From Candidatus Poribacteria bacterium WGA-3G (GTDB lineage: Bacteria; Poribacteria; WGA-4E; WGA-3G): a stretch of DNA of 8,081 bases. The position numbers and the translations under genes were made by a program. Positions 1-5,788 of this stretch are shown piece after piece. Below the pieces are notes generated by a model. It did no database searches. It saw nothing but the letters and a program-made list of their open reading frames with translations, and had not been told where the DNA came from. Numbering within the stretch: position 1 is the first letter of the stretch; every line of letters begins with the position of its first letter. The stretch covers positions 1 to 8,081 of the forward strand of contig ASZN01000130.1 of the NCBI GenBank assembly GCA_000406005.1, read 5' to 3'.

Positions 1-1842
1 CTGGCGGATACGTTTGAGCTGCTTGAGAAGGAGCAAGGTGAACTCTTCACGCGTGAAAACACAGAACGCGTGGCGAGACAGAAGGCAGCGGATATGTTCG
101 TCGTCATCGGCAATCCACCGTATAATACACAACAAGTAAATGAAAGCGACAACAACAAAAACCGAAAATACGAGGCAATGGATGAACGCGTTGCAGAGAC
201 GTATGTAAAAGATTCTGAAGCCACACTGAGAAACAAACTCTACGATCCGTACGTCAAGGCGATTCGGTGGGCATCCGATAGAATCGGCGATGAAGGTGTT
301 ATCGCCTTTGTTACTAACAACGGTTTTCTCGATGGCATGGCGTTTGACGGCATGCGGAAACATCTCGCACAGGATTTTGATGCGGTTTACATTTTGGACT
401 TGGGTGGAAATGTCCGTGGGAATCCGAAATTGTCTGGAACAACTCACAACGTCTTCGGAATTCAGGTTGGTGTAAGTATTAATCTTCTCATAAAAAGAAG
501 TCCTATAGAAGCCGATCCGAAGCCTACCGAACTTTTTTATGCTCGCGTCGATGAATTTTGGAGGAAGGAAGAAAAGTATTGCTACCTCGATTCAAAGCAT
601 CACTATCAAAACATTGACTGGCAACAACTAACACCCGATAGTCGATATACATGGTTAACAGAAGGTCTCCATGCCGAGTTTGAGACGTTTATTCCGATAG
701 GCAGTAAGGAAGCAAAAAACGCAAAAGATGGAGAGACTATTTTCAGCCTCTACTCCCTCGGAGTCGCCACAAACAGAGATATTTTGGCTTACGCTTTTGA
801 TCTTGACTTGCTCCAAAAACGGGTTAGCACATTTATTGAAATATACAACTCCACTGTTGATAGCAAGAAAAGACACGACCCAGCAACTTCAGTTGAAGAT
901 TTCATTGATACGGCTGACCCGCGCATCAAGTGGACTCGTCAAGTGAAAGCATCACTGAAAAAACTTGAACCAAGCACCTATGAGGATACCCACTTCCGCG
1001 CATCGCTATATCGTCCATTCTGTCAGAAGTATCTCTACTTCGACCCCTTCTGGAATGAGGAGCGTTATCAGCAACACCGAATTTTCCCTACACCAGAGAC
1101 TGAATCAGAAAATCGGGGCATTTGTGTCAGCGGTATTGGAGGTAAGAAGCCTTTCCAGACATTGATGGTTGATGTAATTCCAGACCTCCACCTTACTGGC
1201 GATTCCCAATGCTTCCCCTTCTACACCTACGACGAAGACGGCACGAACCGACGAGAGAACATCACCGATTGGGCATTGACAGAATACCGAACCCGCTACA
1301 ACGACGGTACCATCACCAAGTGGGACATCTTCTACTATAACTACGCGCTCCTGCACCAACCTGCTTACCGTGAGAAGTATGAGATGAACCTCAAGCGCGA
1401 GCTGCCGCACATCCCGTTTGCCGAAGATTTCTATGGGTTCGCTAACGCCGGATCGCAACTTGCAGACCTCCACGCTAACTACGAATCCGCACCCAAATAT
1501 GAAGGATTGGCATACATCGAAACGCCGGGGATGAAAGTGGATTGGCGCGTTGAAAAGATGAAACTCTCTAAAGACAAGACGCAACTGAAATACAACGATT
1601 TCCTGACGATAGAGGGGATCCCTACTGAAGTGTATGATTATAAGTTAGGCAACCGGTCTGCGTTGGAGTGGGTGGTAGACCAGTATCGTGTGAAGACGGA
1701 CAAACGGAGCGGGATTGTCAGCGACCCGAACCGGGAATCCGAACCGCGATATATCGTAGACCTGATTGCCAGCGTCATCACCGTCAGCCTCAAGACAGTG
1801 GAGATTGTCGCAGGATTACCCTCATTAGAGGTTTATGGTTGA
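1..1842 (+). CDS. Type ISP restriction-modification enzyme, C-terminal part (5' end outside window)
   Basis: The frame is open from base 1, so this is the last 613 residues of a longer protein; the GTG at 70 and the ATG at 94 are internal codons, not starts. Seen: an N-P-P-Y tetrad at 112-123, which is motif IV of gamma-class N6-adenine methyltransferases and holds and flips the target adenine. A hydrophobic strand plus T-N-N-G-F-L-D-G follows at 307-336. The part after about 1000 carries signatures I associate with the type ISP C-terminal domain: Y-R-P-F (1009-1020), a Y-A-L-L-H-x-P-x-Y-R-x-K-Y stretch near 1340-1380, and E-W-V-V-D-Q-Y-x-V-K-T-D-K-R-S-G near 1666-1713. Known: type ISP enzymes (LlaGI, LlaBIII) fuse an Mrr-like nuclease, SF2 helicase, methyltransferase and target-recognition domain in one chain of about 1,500 residues. 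Inferred: the nuclease, helicase and methyltransferase motif I lie upstream of base 1. It is the only plus-strand gene and converges on hicB. Confidence 0.9.
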   Translation: MADTFELLEKEQGELFTRENTERVARQKAADMFVVIGNPPYNTQQVNESDNNKNRKYEAMDERVAETYVKDSEATLRNKLYDPYVKAIRWASDRIGDEGVIAFVTNNGFLDGMAFDGMRKHLAQDFDAVYILDLGGNVRGNPKLSGTTHNVFGIQVGVSINLLIKRSPIEADPKPTELFYARVDEFWRKEEKYCYLDSKHHYQNIDWQQLTPDSRYTWLTEGLHAEFETFIPIGSKEAKNAKDGETIFSLYSLGVATNRDILAYAFDLDLLQKRVSTFIEIYNSTVDSKKRHDPATSVEDFIDTADPRIKWTRQVKASLKKLEPSTYEDTHFRASLYRPFCQKYLYFDPFWNEERYQQHRIFPTPETESENRGICVSGIGGKKPFQTLMVDVIPDLHLTGDSQCFPFYTYDEDGTNRRENITDWALTEYRTRYNDGTITKWDIFYYNYALLHQPAYREKYEMNLKRELPHIPFAEDFYGFANAGSQLADLHANYESAPKYEGLAYIETPGMKVDWRVEKMKLSKDKTQLKYNDFLTIEGIPTEVYDYKLGNRSALEWVVDQYRVKTDKRSGIVSDPNRESEPRYIVDLIASVITVSLKTVEIVAGLPSLEVYG

Positions 1843-1900
1843 AATAATATTTTACATAAAGTTATTTAGCACAAGTCGTATACTTCTAATAAAATATCAG
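1843..1900. other. Convergent intergenic gap, AT-rich
   Basis: This 58-bp gap separates the stop of the plus-strand R-M gene from the stop of the minus-strand hicB gene. It is strongly AT-rich. I see no GC-rich stem followed by a T-run on either strand, so no intrinsic terminator can be called, and it is too short to hide a hicA toxin gene. Confidence 0.6.
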
Positions 1901-2227
1901 TTATGTTGAAGCAGCCTTTTCCAAAACGTCTTGAAGGTAAACATGAAAATCCAAGTGAAGTCGCTCAGCATTCAAAGCAAGTTGGCAATGTGTTTCCGGG
2001 TTTATTTGCACCGTAAACTCACCGGAAAAAGGTTTATCCGGTATCTTACCTTGCTTCTTGCAGAATTCAATGTACCCCTCAATGGAGTTTTGCATCTCTT
2101 TTCGCAATTCGGCTACAGATGCACCATAGAATGTAATTACATCGTTGGTGTTAATCACAGTTCCGTGGAAAAGGTCAATTTCTGGATCAAAATCGACAGC
2201 TCCAATATAACCTTTGTATTCAATCAT
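1901..2227 (-). CDS. hicB: HicB-family antitoxin, solitary (no HicA)
   Basis: The 108-residue protein has the two-part layout of HicB antitoxins. An N-terminal partial RNase-H-like domain (about 1-65) begins Y-K-G-Y-x-G-x-V-x-F-D-P-E and contains F-H-G-x-V and D-V-I-T-F-x-G-x-S. After a K-P-F-S-G linker (about 64-70) comes a ribbon-helix-helix DNA-binding segment (about 70-105: F-T-V-Q-I-N-P-E-T-H). HicB normally neutralises the mRNA-cleaving toxin HicA and represses the operon. An A-G-A-G-G Shine-Dalgarno lies about 6 bases before the ATG. No HicA-sized frame exists in the 82 bp upstream or the 58 bp downstream, so this is an orphan. The usual S-L-N at the start of the last helix reads D-F-H here, so DNA binding may be altered. 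It may be a solitary regulator or a relic. Confidence 0.85.
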   Translation of the reverse strand: MIEYKGYIGAVDFDPEIDLFHGTVINTNDVITFYGASVAELRKEMQNSIEGYIEFCKKQGKIPDKPFSGEFTVQINPETHCQLALNAERLHLDFHVYLQDVLEKAAST

Positions 2228-2260
2228 GGCATCCTCTCTATCAAGACTTTACACAATTTC

Positions 2261-2295
2261 TACTACAGGCGGGGTTTCAAACTCCGCCTGCAGTG
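2261..2295. repeat. Strong inverted repeat between rqcH and hicB
   Basis: The arms at 2266-2276 and 2280-2290 form an 11-bp stem (one G-T pair) around a 3-base loop. After an A/C mismatch, three or four more pairs extend it outward to 2261-2295. The stem core is G+C rich (C-A-G-G-C-G-G opposite C-C-G-C-C-T-G). No T-run directly follows on the minus strand, and on the plus strand the T-run starts about 20 bases after the stem, so it does not look like a standard intrinsic terminator. A dispersed palindromic (REP-like) repeat or an mRNA processing/stability stem after rqcH fits better. Confidence 0.6.
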
Positions 2296-2309
2296 GGTTT
2301 ATAGGACCT

Positions 2310-4022
2310 TTATTTTTTATCCGATGATGGGACAGCGGGTTCAACGTATAACGTCTTTTCACGCGTATAATGCACGTAGCCTGCGACGTTGCCCTTCCGT
2401 TTCACGACGTACCGCGCCCACGTATAATCAACTGGCACATTACTCGCATGGTGTGCTTTGCTATAATAGGCGGCGAGTTGCGCGGCTTGCAATAACGTCG
2501 GCATCGGAATATCGGGACGGTTCTCTGGGTTGCGGATGATGACGTGCGAACCGTGAATCTGTTTGGCGTGGAGCCACATATCACTCGGTTTGGCAATTTG
2601 ACGCAGAAGCAGATCGTTCGATTGGCTGTTCTTTCCGACATACATCTGGAAACCGTTGGTAGAGGTATACCTGCGGAAGGGACCTTCACCTACAGGCTGC
2701 TTCTGCTTTCTGCCTTGCTGTGTCTTGAGGTAACCGTTCTCGGTAAACACACCACGGAGGCGTTGGAGGTCTCCCAGAGTCTTCGCGGATTCTAATTCGG
2801 ATACATAAAGCTGCAATGTCTCCTGATCGGCATCCAAATCTGAGATGAGCTGCTGGATACGCGTATACCCACGTTTCGCCTTCGTATATTTCTTGAAATA
2901 GGCTTGCGCATTTTCGGACGGAGTCTGTTCAGGGTTCAGCGGAATTGTCAACTTTTCGAGGTCAGGACTGTAGTAGTTTTGCAACTCGACCTGTTCTTGT
3001 CCGCGGGTCATTGTATGTAAGTTCGCGAGGATCAATTCGCCTTGGATACGGTAGTCTTCCGATTTTTCTGCGCGATCCAAATCTTTTTGCAGTGCCTTCG
3101 CTTTCCGTTGGAGCAGATTCTTTTGCTTCTTCAACGCCTGCTTTAAGGCATTCCGTTCTGAAACGATCCCCTCTTTCAAGGTGATTGCGTCGTAGTAGGC
3201 AGCGACAGCGTTATTCATTGTGTCGAAGGCTTGTGTAGTGGCATTCGGGTATTGCTGTAGCCGTAGTGCGGATACAGCAAGCGGTTCGTCGCCGTCCCTG
3301 AGCAGTTGCGGTGCTGCGTTTGTGGGATCGAAATAGGTGATCACCTGCTGGTAAGCGTCCCAGAGATCCGTCTCGGCTGCACGTGCGACGACCTCCTTCG
3401 CAAGCGTTGGACTGAAACCGTCTACCTTGCTAAAGAGTTCTCGCCATCCAACCTCGGATTGTCCATCAAAGAGTTCAGTAAACGTTTCCTTGTCAGGAAT
3501 CAATGGAGCAACTTTTCCTTGTCCCGGGGGTAAAGTATACGTCTCACCGGGCAAAATTTCTCGGTGTCGGTTCACCGTTTCATCAATGCGCTTGAGACTC
3601 TCCAAAATCCTGTTATCGGATGCATCGATGAGGATGATGTTGCTATGTTTGCCCATTAGCTCAGCGATAACGGCTTTCGGAGTCGGTTGTATCGGTTCGT
3701 CGGAGACGGGTTGGACAGTGATTTTAAGTATCCGATCCCAACCGATCTGCTCAATCGCGGTAATCTTGCCACGCCTGAGATGTGTCGCGAGAAAATCTGC
3801 GAGATAGGACTGTTTTTGAGCCGGTGGCGGCTTTTCGATGAGATGTGCGCGGGCATGCACCGAATGTGCGGACAGCGTCAGCCAACGCGTTTCGGCAGCA
3901 TGACCGACCTTGAACGAGAAGGTGTGTGCATTCACCTGTTCAATATGCCGAATCGTGCTGCCTAAAAGGATTTCGCGGAGTTCTGTGGCAATAACGCGTA
4001 ATGCTAAACTATCATAAGACAT
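2310..4022 (-). CDS. rqcH: NFACT-family ribosome quality-control protein RqcH (Rqc2 homologue)
   Basis: This is a 570-residue protein of the length expected for bacterial RqcH (often annotated as fibronectin-binding protein A). Known role: RqcH binds obstructed 50S subunits carrying peptidyl-tRNA and recruits tRNA-Ala so that C-terminal alanine tails mark nascent chains for proteolysis. Domains seen in order: NFACT-N about 1-170, with the W-D-R motif at 95-97 matching the functional Asp-Arg pair of B. subtilis RqcH (97-98), and E-L-M-G-K-H-S-N at 121-128; a helix-hairpin-helix region about 185-225 (G-F-S-P-T-L-A); charged coiled-coil arms about 285-325 and 375-415; NFACT-R about 448-562, with W-L-H-A at 483-486 and G-S-H-V-I-I at 491-496. 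All domains are intact. The start is the ATG at 4022; no strong Shine-Dalgarno precedes it. It lies 28 bp after the antitoxin-like gene, so read-through from that unit is possible. Confidence 0.92.
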   Translation of the reverse strand: MSYDSLALRVIATELREILLGSTIRHIEQVNAHTFSFKVGHAAETRWLTLSAHSVHARAHLIEKPPPAQKQSYLADFLATHLRRGKITAIEQIGWDRILKITVQPVSDEPIQPTPKAVIAELMGKHSNIILIDASDNRILESLKRIDETVNRHREILPGETYTLPPGQGKVAPLIPDKETFTELFDGQSEVGWRELFSKVDGFSPTLAKEVVARAAETDLWDAYQQVITYFDPTNAAPQLLRDGDEPLAVSALRLQQYPNATTQAFDTMNNAVAAYYDAITLKEGIVSERNALKQALKKQKNLLQRKAKALQKDLDRAEKSEDYRIQGELILANLHTMTRGQEQVELQNYYSPDLEKLTIPLNPEQTPSENAQAYFKKYTKAKRGYTRIQQLISDLDADQETLQLYVSELESAKTLGDLQRLRGVFTENGYLKTQQGRKQKQPVGEGPFRRYTSTNGFQMYVGKNSQSNDLLLRQIAKPSDMWLHAKQIHGSHVIIRNPENRPDIPMPTLLQAAQLAAYYSKAHHASNVPVDYTWARYVVKRKGNVAGYVHYTREKTLYVEPAVPSSDKK

Positions 4023-4050
4023 GGTAAAACTTGCAAACTTTCAGAGGCAC

Positions 4051-4248
4051 TCAATCCTTTTTGTGACAGTTATCGTGTGATTGTGGCACTGAAACATATT
4101 TCCATCCAAGTGCTTTGCGTTTTTTATTTTCTGCTTTCAAATAATCGGAAAGTTCCTTCACGGAGTTAAATTGAGCATTGAATTCTTCTTTCATCCGATA
4201 GCATTCCTCAAGCACGGCATCCGTATGCATATCAACTTTCTCTCTCAT
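4051..4248 (-). CDS. Small antitoxin-like partner of a PIN toxin
   Basis: This 65-residue charged protein contains a D-A-V-L-E-E-C-Y-R-M-K-E-E-F-x-x-Q-F-N helix at about 10-28, a second helix, then a basic stretch and a hydrophobic W-K-Y-V-S-V-P tail at 49-55. The pattern resembles the small proteins encoded just after PIN toxins in cyanobacteria and related genomes (D-x-x-x-E-E-x-x-x-x-R-E-x-x-A-x-x-F-N ... V-V-S-L-P), which I take to be the antitoxins; this is from memory of the family. The start is the ATG at 4248 because a near-perfect G-A-G-G-A-G-G Shine-Dalgarno lies at 4254-4260 with a 5-base spacer. The frame is continuous with the PIN remnant upstream, so a fusion protein is formally possible, but the internal ribosome site argues for separate translation. 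The stop is 28 bp before rqcH. Confidence 0.6.
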   Translation of the reverse strand: MREKVDMHTDAVLEECYRMKEEFNAQFNSVKELSDYLKAENKKRKALGWKYVSVPQSHDNCHKKD

Positions 4249-4253
4249 TTGAG

Positions 4254-4260
4254 CCTCCTC
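4254..4260 (-). promoter_or_regulatory. Shine-Dalgarno of the antitoxin-like gene
   Basis: On the minus strand this reads G-A-G-G-A-G-G, 5 bases before the ATG at 4248. It is the strongest ribosome binding site near this locus. It lies inside the PIN remnant and decides the start of the small downstream gene, allowing that gene to be translated even though the PIN frame is broken. Confidence 0.7.
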
Positions 4261-4571
4261 AATCATTTCTATTGGCGTGCAAATAGTTGGTGGCTGAAAC
4301 CCGGCTGCGTGACAAATCTCATTGATGAGCTGCCTCTTTATTTCATTTACAATATGCTTATAGTTCCAAGAGATAAGATAGTCAATACTATTAACTGCTG
4401 CAAAGGCTATGTGTTGGGCATCCGAGCGTGCTTGGTGTGGCACGGCTCCAGCATCTATCAAATCTTGTGTAAGCTTATCCGCATCCAGAGATATGTCCAG
4501 TATTGTTAGGTTGGCTACTACATCAAACCGACGCTGTGCTGCCTCAGCATCACCTTTCAGGATTTCGCTGA

Positions 4572-4585
4572 TGACTATTGACTAT
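4572..4585 (-). repeat. Perfect 7-bp tandem duplication inside the PIN gene
   Basis: Two adjacent copies of T-G-A-C-T-A-T (plus strand) occupy 4572-4578 and 4579-4585. Removing one copy restores D-I-V-I-S-E-I across the junction, the expected second acidic motif region of the PIN domain. The extra copy places a stop in the downstream frame. Confidence 0.85.
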
Positions 4586-4654
4586 ATCTGAAACAACAAA
4601 TTCATAATCGTCGGCACACGCTTCCCATAATTGGCGCGTAATTTGTTGCCGATA

Positions 4655-4676
4655 AAGTAATGATGTATCATTACTT
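4655..4676. repeat. Perfect 10-bp inverted repeat with 2-base centre
   Basis: Arms at 4655-4664 (A-A-G-T-A-A-T-G-A-T) and 4667-4676 are exact reverse complements around a GT centre. It lies inside the PIN remnant (segment reading P-S-N-D-T-S-L-L), about 80 bases downstream of the predicted promoter. It is AT-rich with no T-run, so it is not an obvious terminator. It could be a regulator site or a chance product of coding sequence. Confidence 0.5.
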
Positions 4677-4702
4677 GGGCGCGCAACCAAGTAACTTATG
4701 AC

Positions 4703-4728
4703 TGTTGTTTCAATATGTTGTTTCAATA
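4703..4728 (-). repeat. Perfect 13-bp tandem duplication inside the PIN gene
   Basis: Two adjacent identical copies of T-G-T-T-G-T-T-T-C-A-A-T-A (plus strand) fill 4703-4715 and 4716-4728. On the coding strand they encode the I-E-T-T active-site motif twice in different frames, and the duplication creates an in-frame TGA. Deleting one copy restores Y-I-E-T-T-V-I-S-Y-L, the canonical N-terminus of this PIN subfamily. Confidence 0.9.
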
Positions 4729-4753
4729 TAGAGTTTTGGTCTTATCGTTGAAT

Positions 4754-4782
4754 ATTGTATCATGAGGTGACGCTTCTGTCAA
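4754..4782 (-). promoter_or_regulatory. Sigma70-like promoter for the PIN/antitoxin unit
   Basis: On the minus strand a consensus -35 box TTGACA (4777-4782) is followed by exactly 17 bases and a -10 box TACAAT (4754-4759, one mismatch to consensus). The -10 overlaps the only in-frame ATG of the PIN remnant (4763), so a transcript starting about 7 bases downstream would lack that ATG. The next codon matching the family's usual start (x-R-P-K-L-Y-I-E) is ATA, not ATG. A 13-bp palindrome (4781-4793, AAATTG-G-CAATTT) touches the -35 and could be an operator. The unit would also cover rqcH if no terminator intervenes. Confidence 0.6.
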
Positions 4783-4830
4783 ATTGGCAATTTTCGATTC
4801 CGATTGTCAAACAGAACATAGCACTTAATT

Positions 4831-5769
4831 TTAATGGTATCGCTTCAGGTCCTGTGTTATCCTGCGGAGTTGTTCCTGAATGTCTGCTGGCACGCGTGGA
4901 TTAAACGGACCGCCCGTCCCCGCAGCGATGTCGTCAAAACCGCTTAGGATCATCGCTTCAACCACGGCGGAATAGTTATAAATCCGCTCGTTCATGAAAC
5001 GGATTTCTTCAAGGGGGGCGATGTCTGCTTCAACCTGGGCAGAGGTCTCGTAATCGCCACGACGTTGTGCGTTGTTGATCTCATCTGAGGCACGCGCGAA
5101 AGCGACTGCGATGCCGGAGGTGTGTCCTATCGCGCCTAACTGCGCCGGACGCGTACACCTATCGCCGATACCCCACATCACAATACCACTGTCACCGACA
5201 CCCTCAAGGAGCGGTTCGACATCCTCTTCACCCGTTCCAATCTTTACGCCGATGAAATGCGGCGAATCGTTCAGGAGACGGATAACCGCTGACAGGTCCC
5301 GTTTCTGACGGAAATAGTAGAGGAACCTTGCACCGCAGGTTGTGCCGTATTTCTCGCCGAATTCCATGTACTGTTGGTAGACACCTTCAGGATTTGAGAC
5401 ACCGGTCAGTGGCATGAGTAGGTACGCGTCTGGGGGTCTCTGGAGTTCGGACTGTGCTTTGATGAGTTGACCGGCTTGGCGGATGGGGTTGGGTACGATA
5501 CCTGAGACAAAGATGCCGGCATCACCGATCTGTTGTGCGGTTTTGTCGATAAGGCGAAGCTGCTCGGTTTCACTGATATGATGAATCAGGCTTGTTCCCG
5601 CGATAGCAATGACACGCTTTCGGCCTTCATCAAGGTAGTTGTTGTGCATCAAATAGTCGATGTTTTTGGCGTGTCCAGTGTAGTCAACTTTACCGTCTTT
5701 GAAAGGGATGATCGGAATTGCGGTAACCGAATTAAGCGCATTTAGAAGTTGTGGTATCTCTAATGGCAT
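4831..5769 (-). CDS. DapA/NanA-superfamily (class I aldolase-type) lyase of unknown substrate
   Basis: A 312-residue TIM-barrel protein of normal DapA-family length. The start is the ATG at 5769 because an A-A-A-A-G-G-A-G Shine-Dalgarno sits 5 bases upstream (5775-5782); a 14-codon extension to 5811 would overlap the previous gene and lacks this support. Seen: N-terminal P-I-I-P-F-K-D-G at 19-26, G-T-S at 58-60 where DapA has G-T-T-G-E, F-L-Y-Y-F at 149-153 holding the candidate catalytic Tyr, and G-V-K-I-G-T-G at 174-180 with Lys176 as the probable Schiff-base lysine. Known: this superfamily forms a Schiff base with pyruvate or a related 2-oxo acid. Odd: the Y-Y pair of DapA (E. coli Tyr106-Tyr107) reads L-T here (about 121-122), so lysine synthesis is unlikely and another 2-oxo-acid lyase or aldolase is more plausible. 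Last gene of a three-gene operon, 19 bp after the DUF5683 gene. Confidence 0.85.
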   Translation of the reverse strand: MPLEIPQLLNALNSVTAIPIIPFKDGKVDYTGHAKNIDYLMHNNYLDEGRKRVIAIAGTSLIHHISETEQLRLIDKTAQQIGDAGIFVSGIVPNPIRQAGQLIKAQSELQRPPDAYLLMPLTGVSNPEGVYQQYMEFGEKYGTTCGARFLYYFRQKRDLSAVIRLLNDSPHFIGVKIGTGEEDVEPLLEGVGDSGIVMWGIGDRCTRPAQLGAIGHTSGIAVAFARASDEINNAQRRGDYETSAQVEADIAPLEEIRFMNERIYNYSAVVEAMILSGFDDIAAGTGGPFNPRVPADIQEQLRRITQDLKRYH

Positions 5770-5774
5770 AGTGG

Positions 5775-5782
5775 CTCCTTTT
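5775..5782 (-). promoter_or_regulatory. Shine-Dalgarno deciding the lyase start
   Basis: A-A-A-A-G-G-A-G on the minus strand, 5 bases before the ATG at 5769. It fixes the start of the lyase gene inside the longer open frame that begins at 5811. Confidence 0.75.
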
Positions 5783-5788
5783 GATGAA

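Larger units (their letters stand above)
4249..4763 (-). pseudogene. PIN-domain (VapC-like) toxin, frame broken by two tandem microduplications
   Basis: No single frame spans this gene, but three segments join into one PIN protein. Reading leftward from 4763, the first segment carries K-L-Y-I-E-T-T. A perfect 13-bp tandem duplication (4703-4715 and 4716-4728) shifts the frame and brings in a stop. The second segment reads V-I-S-Y-L-V-A-R-P-S-N-D-T through F-V-V-S-D-I-V. A perfect 7-bp tandem duplication (4572-4578 and 4579-4585) shifts the frame again. The third segment reads I-S-E-I-L-K-G-D-A-E, S-D-A-Q-H-I-A-F-A, Y-L-I-S-W-N-Y-K-H and I-C-T-P. Deleting one copy of each repeat gives about 165 residues, a normal PIN length, with the acidic residues expected for the nuclease site (about E14, E60, D108) and W-N near 126. 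PIN toxins are RNases. The 3' end runs in frame into the antitoxin-like gene. A start after the second break (TTG at 4461) would give only a C-terminal stub. Confidence 0.85.

Noticed and set aside
70..96. Start codons for the R-M gene at 70 or 94
   Set aside because: The frame is open to base 1 and the methyltransferase motif follows within 15 residues, so motif I must lie upstream; these are internal codons of a truncated gene.
1105..1584. 159-codon minus-strand open frame
   Set aside because: Lies wholly antisense to the conserved methyltransferase/TRD gene and its translation shows no domain signature; it is a shadow frame.
2228..2309. Possible hidden hicA upstream of hicB
   Set aside because: Only 82 bp are available and they hold a strong hairpin; HicA needs roughly 60 codons and its dsRBD-like pattern is not visible in any frame.
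2261..2318. Intrinsic terminator on the plus strand using the hairpin plus the T-rich stretch at 2309-2319
   Set aside because: The T-run is about 20 bases from the stem and there is no plus-strand gene nearby whose transcript it would end.
1931..2539. 202-codon plus-strand open frame
   Set aside because: It runs antisense across hicB, the intergenic hairpin and the 3' end of rqcH, all of which have recognisable proteins on the other strand; it is low complexity and basic with no family match that I recognise.
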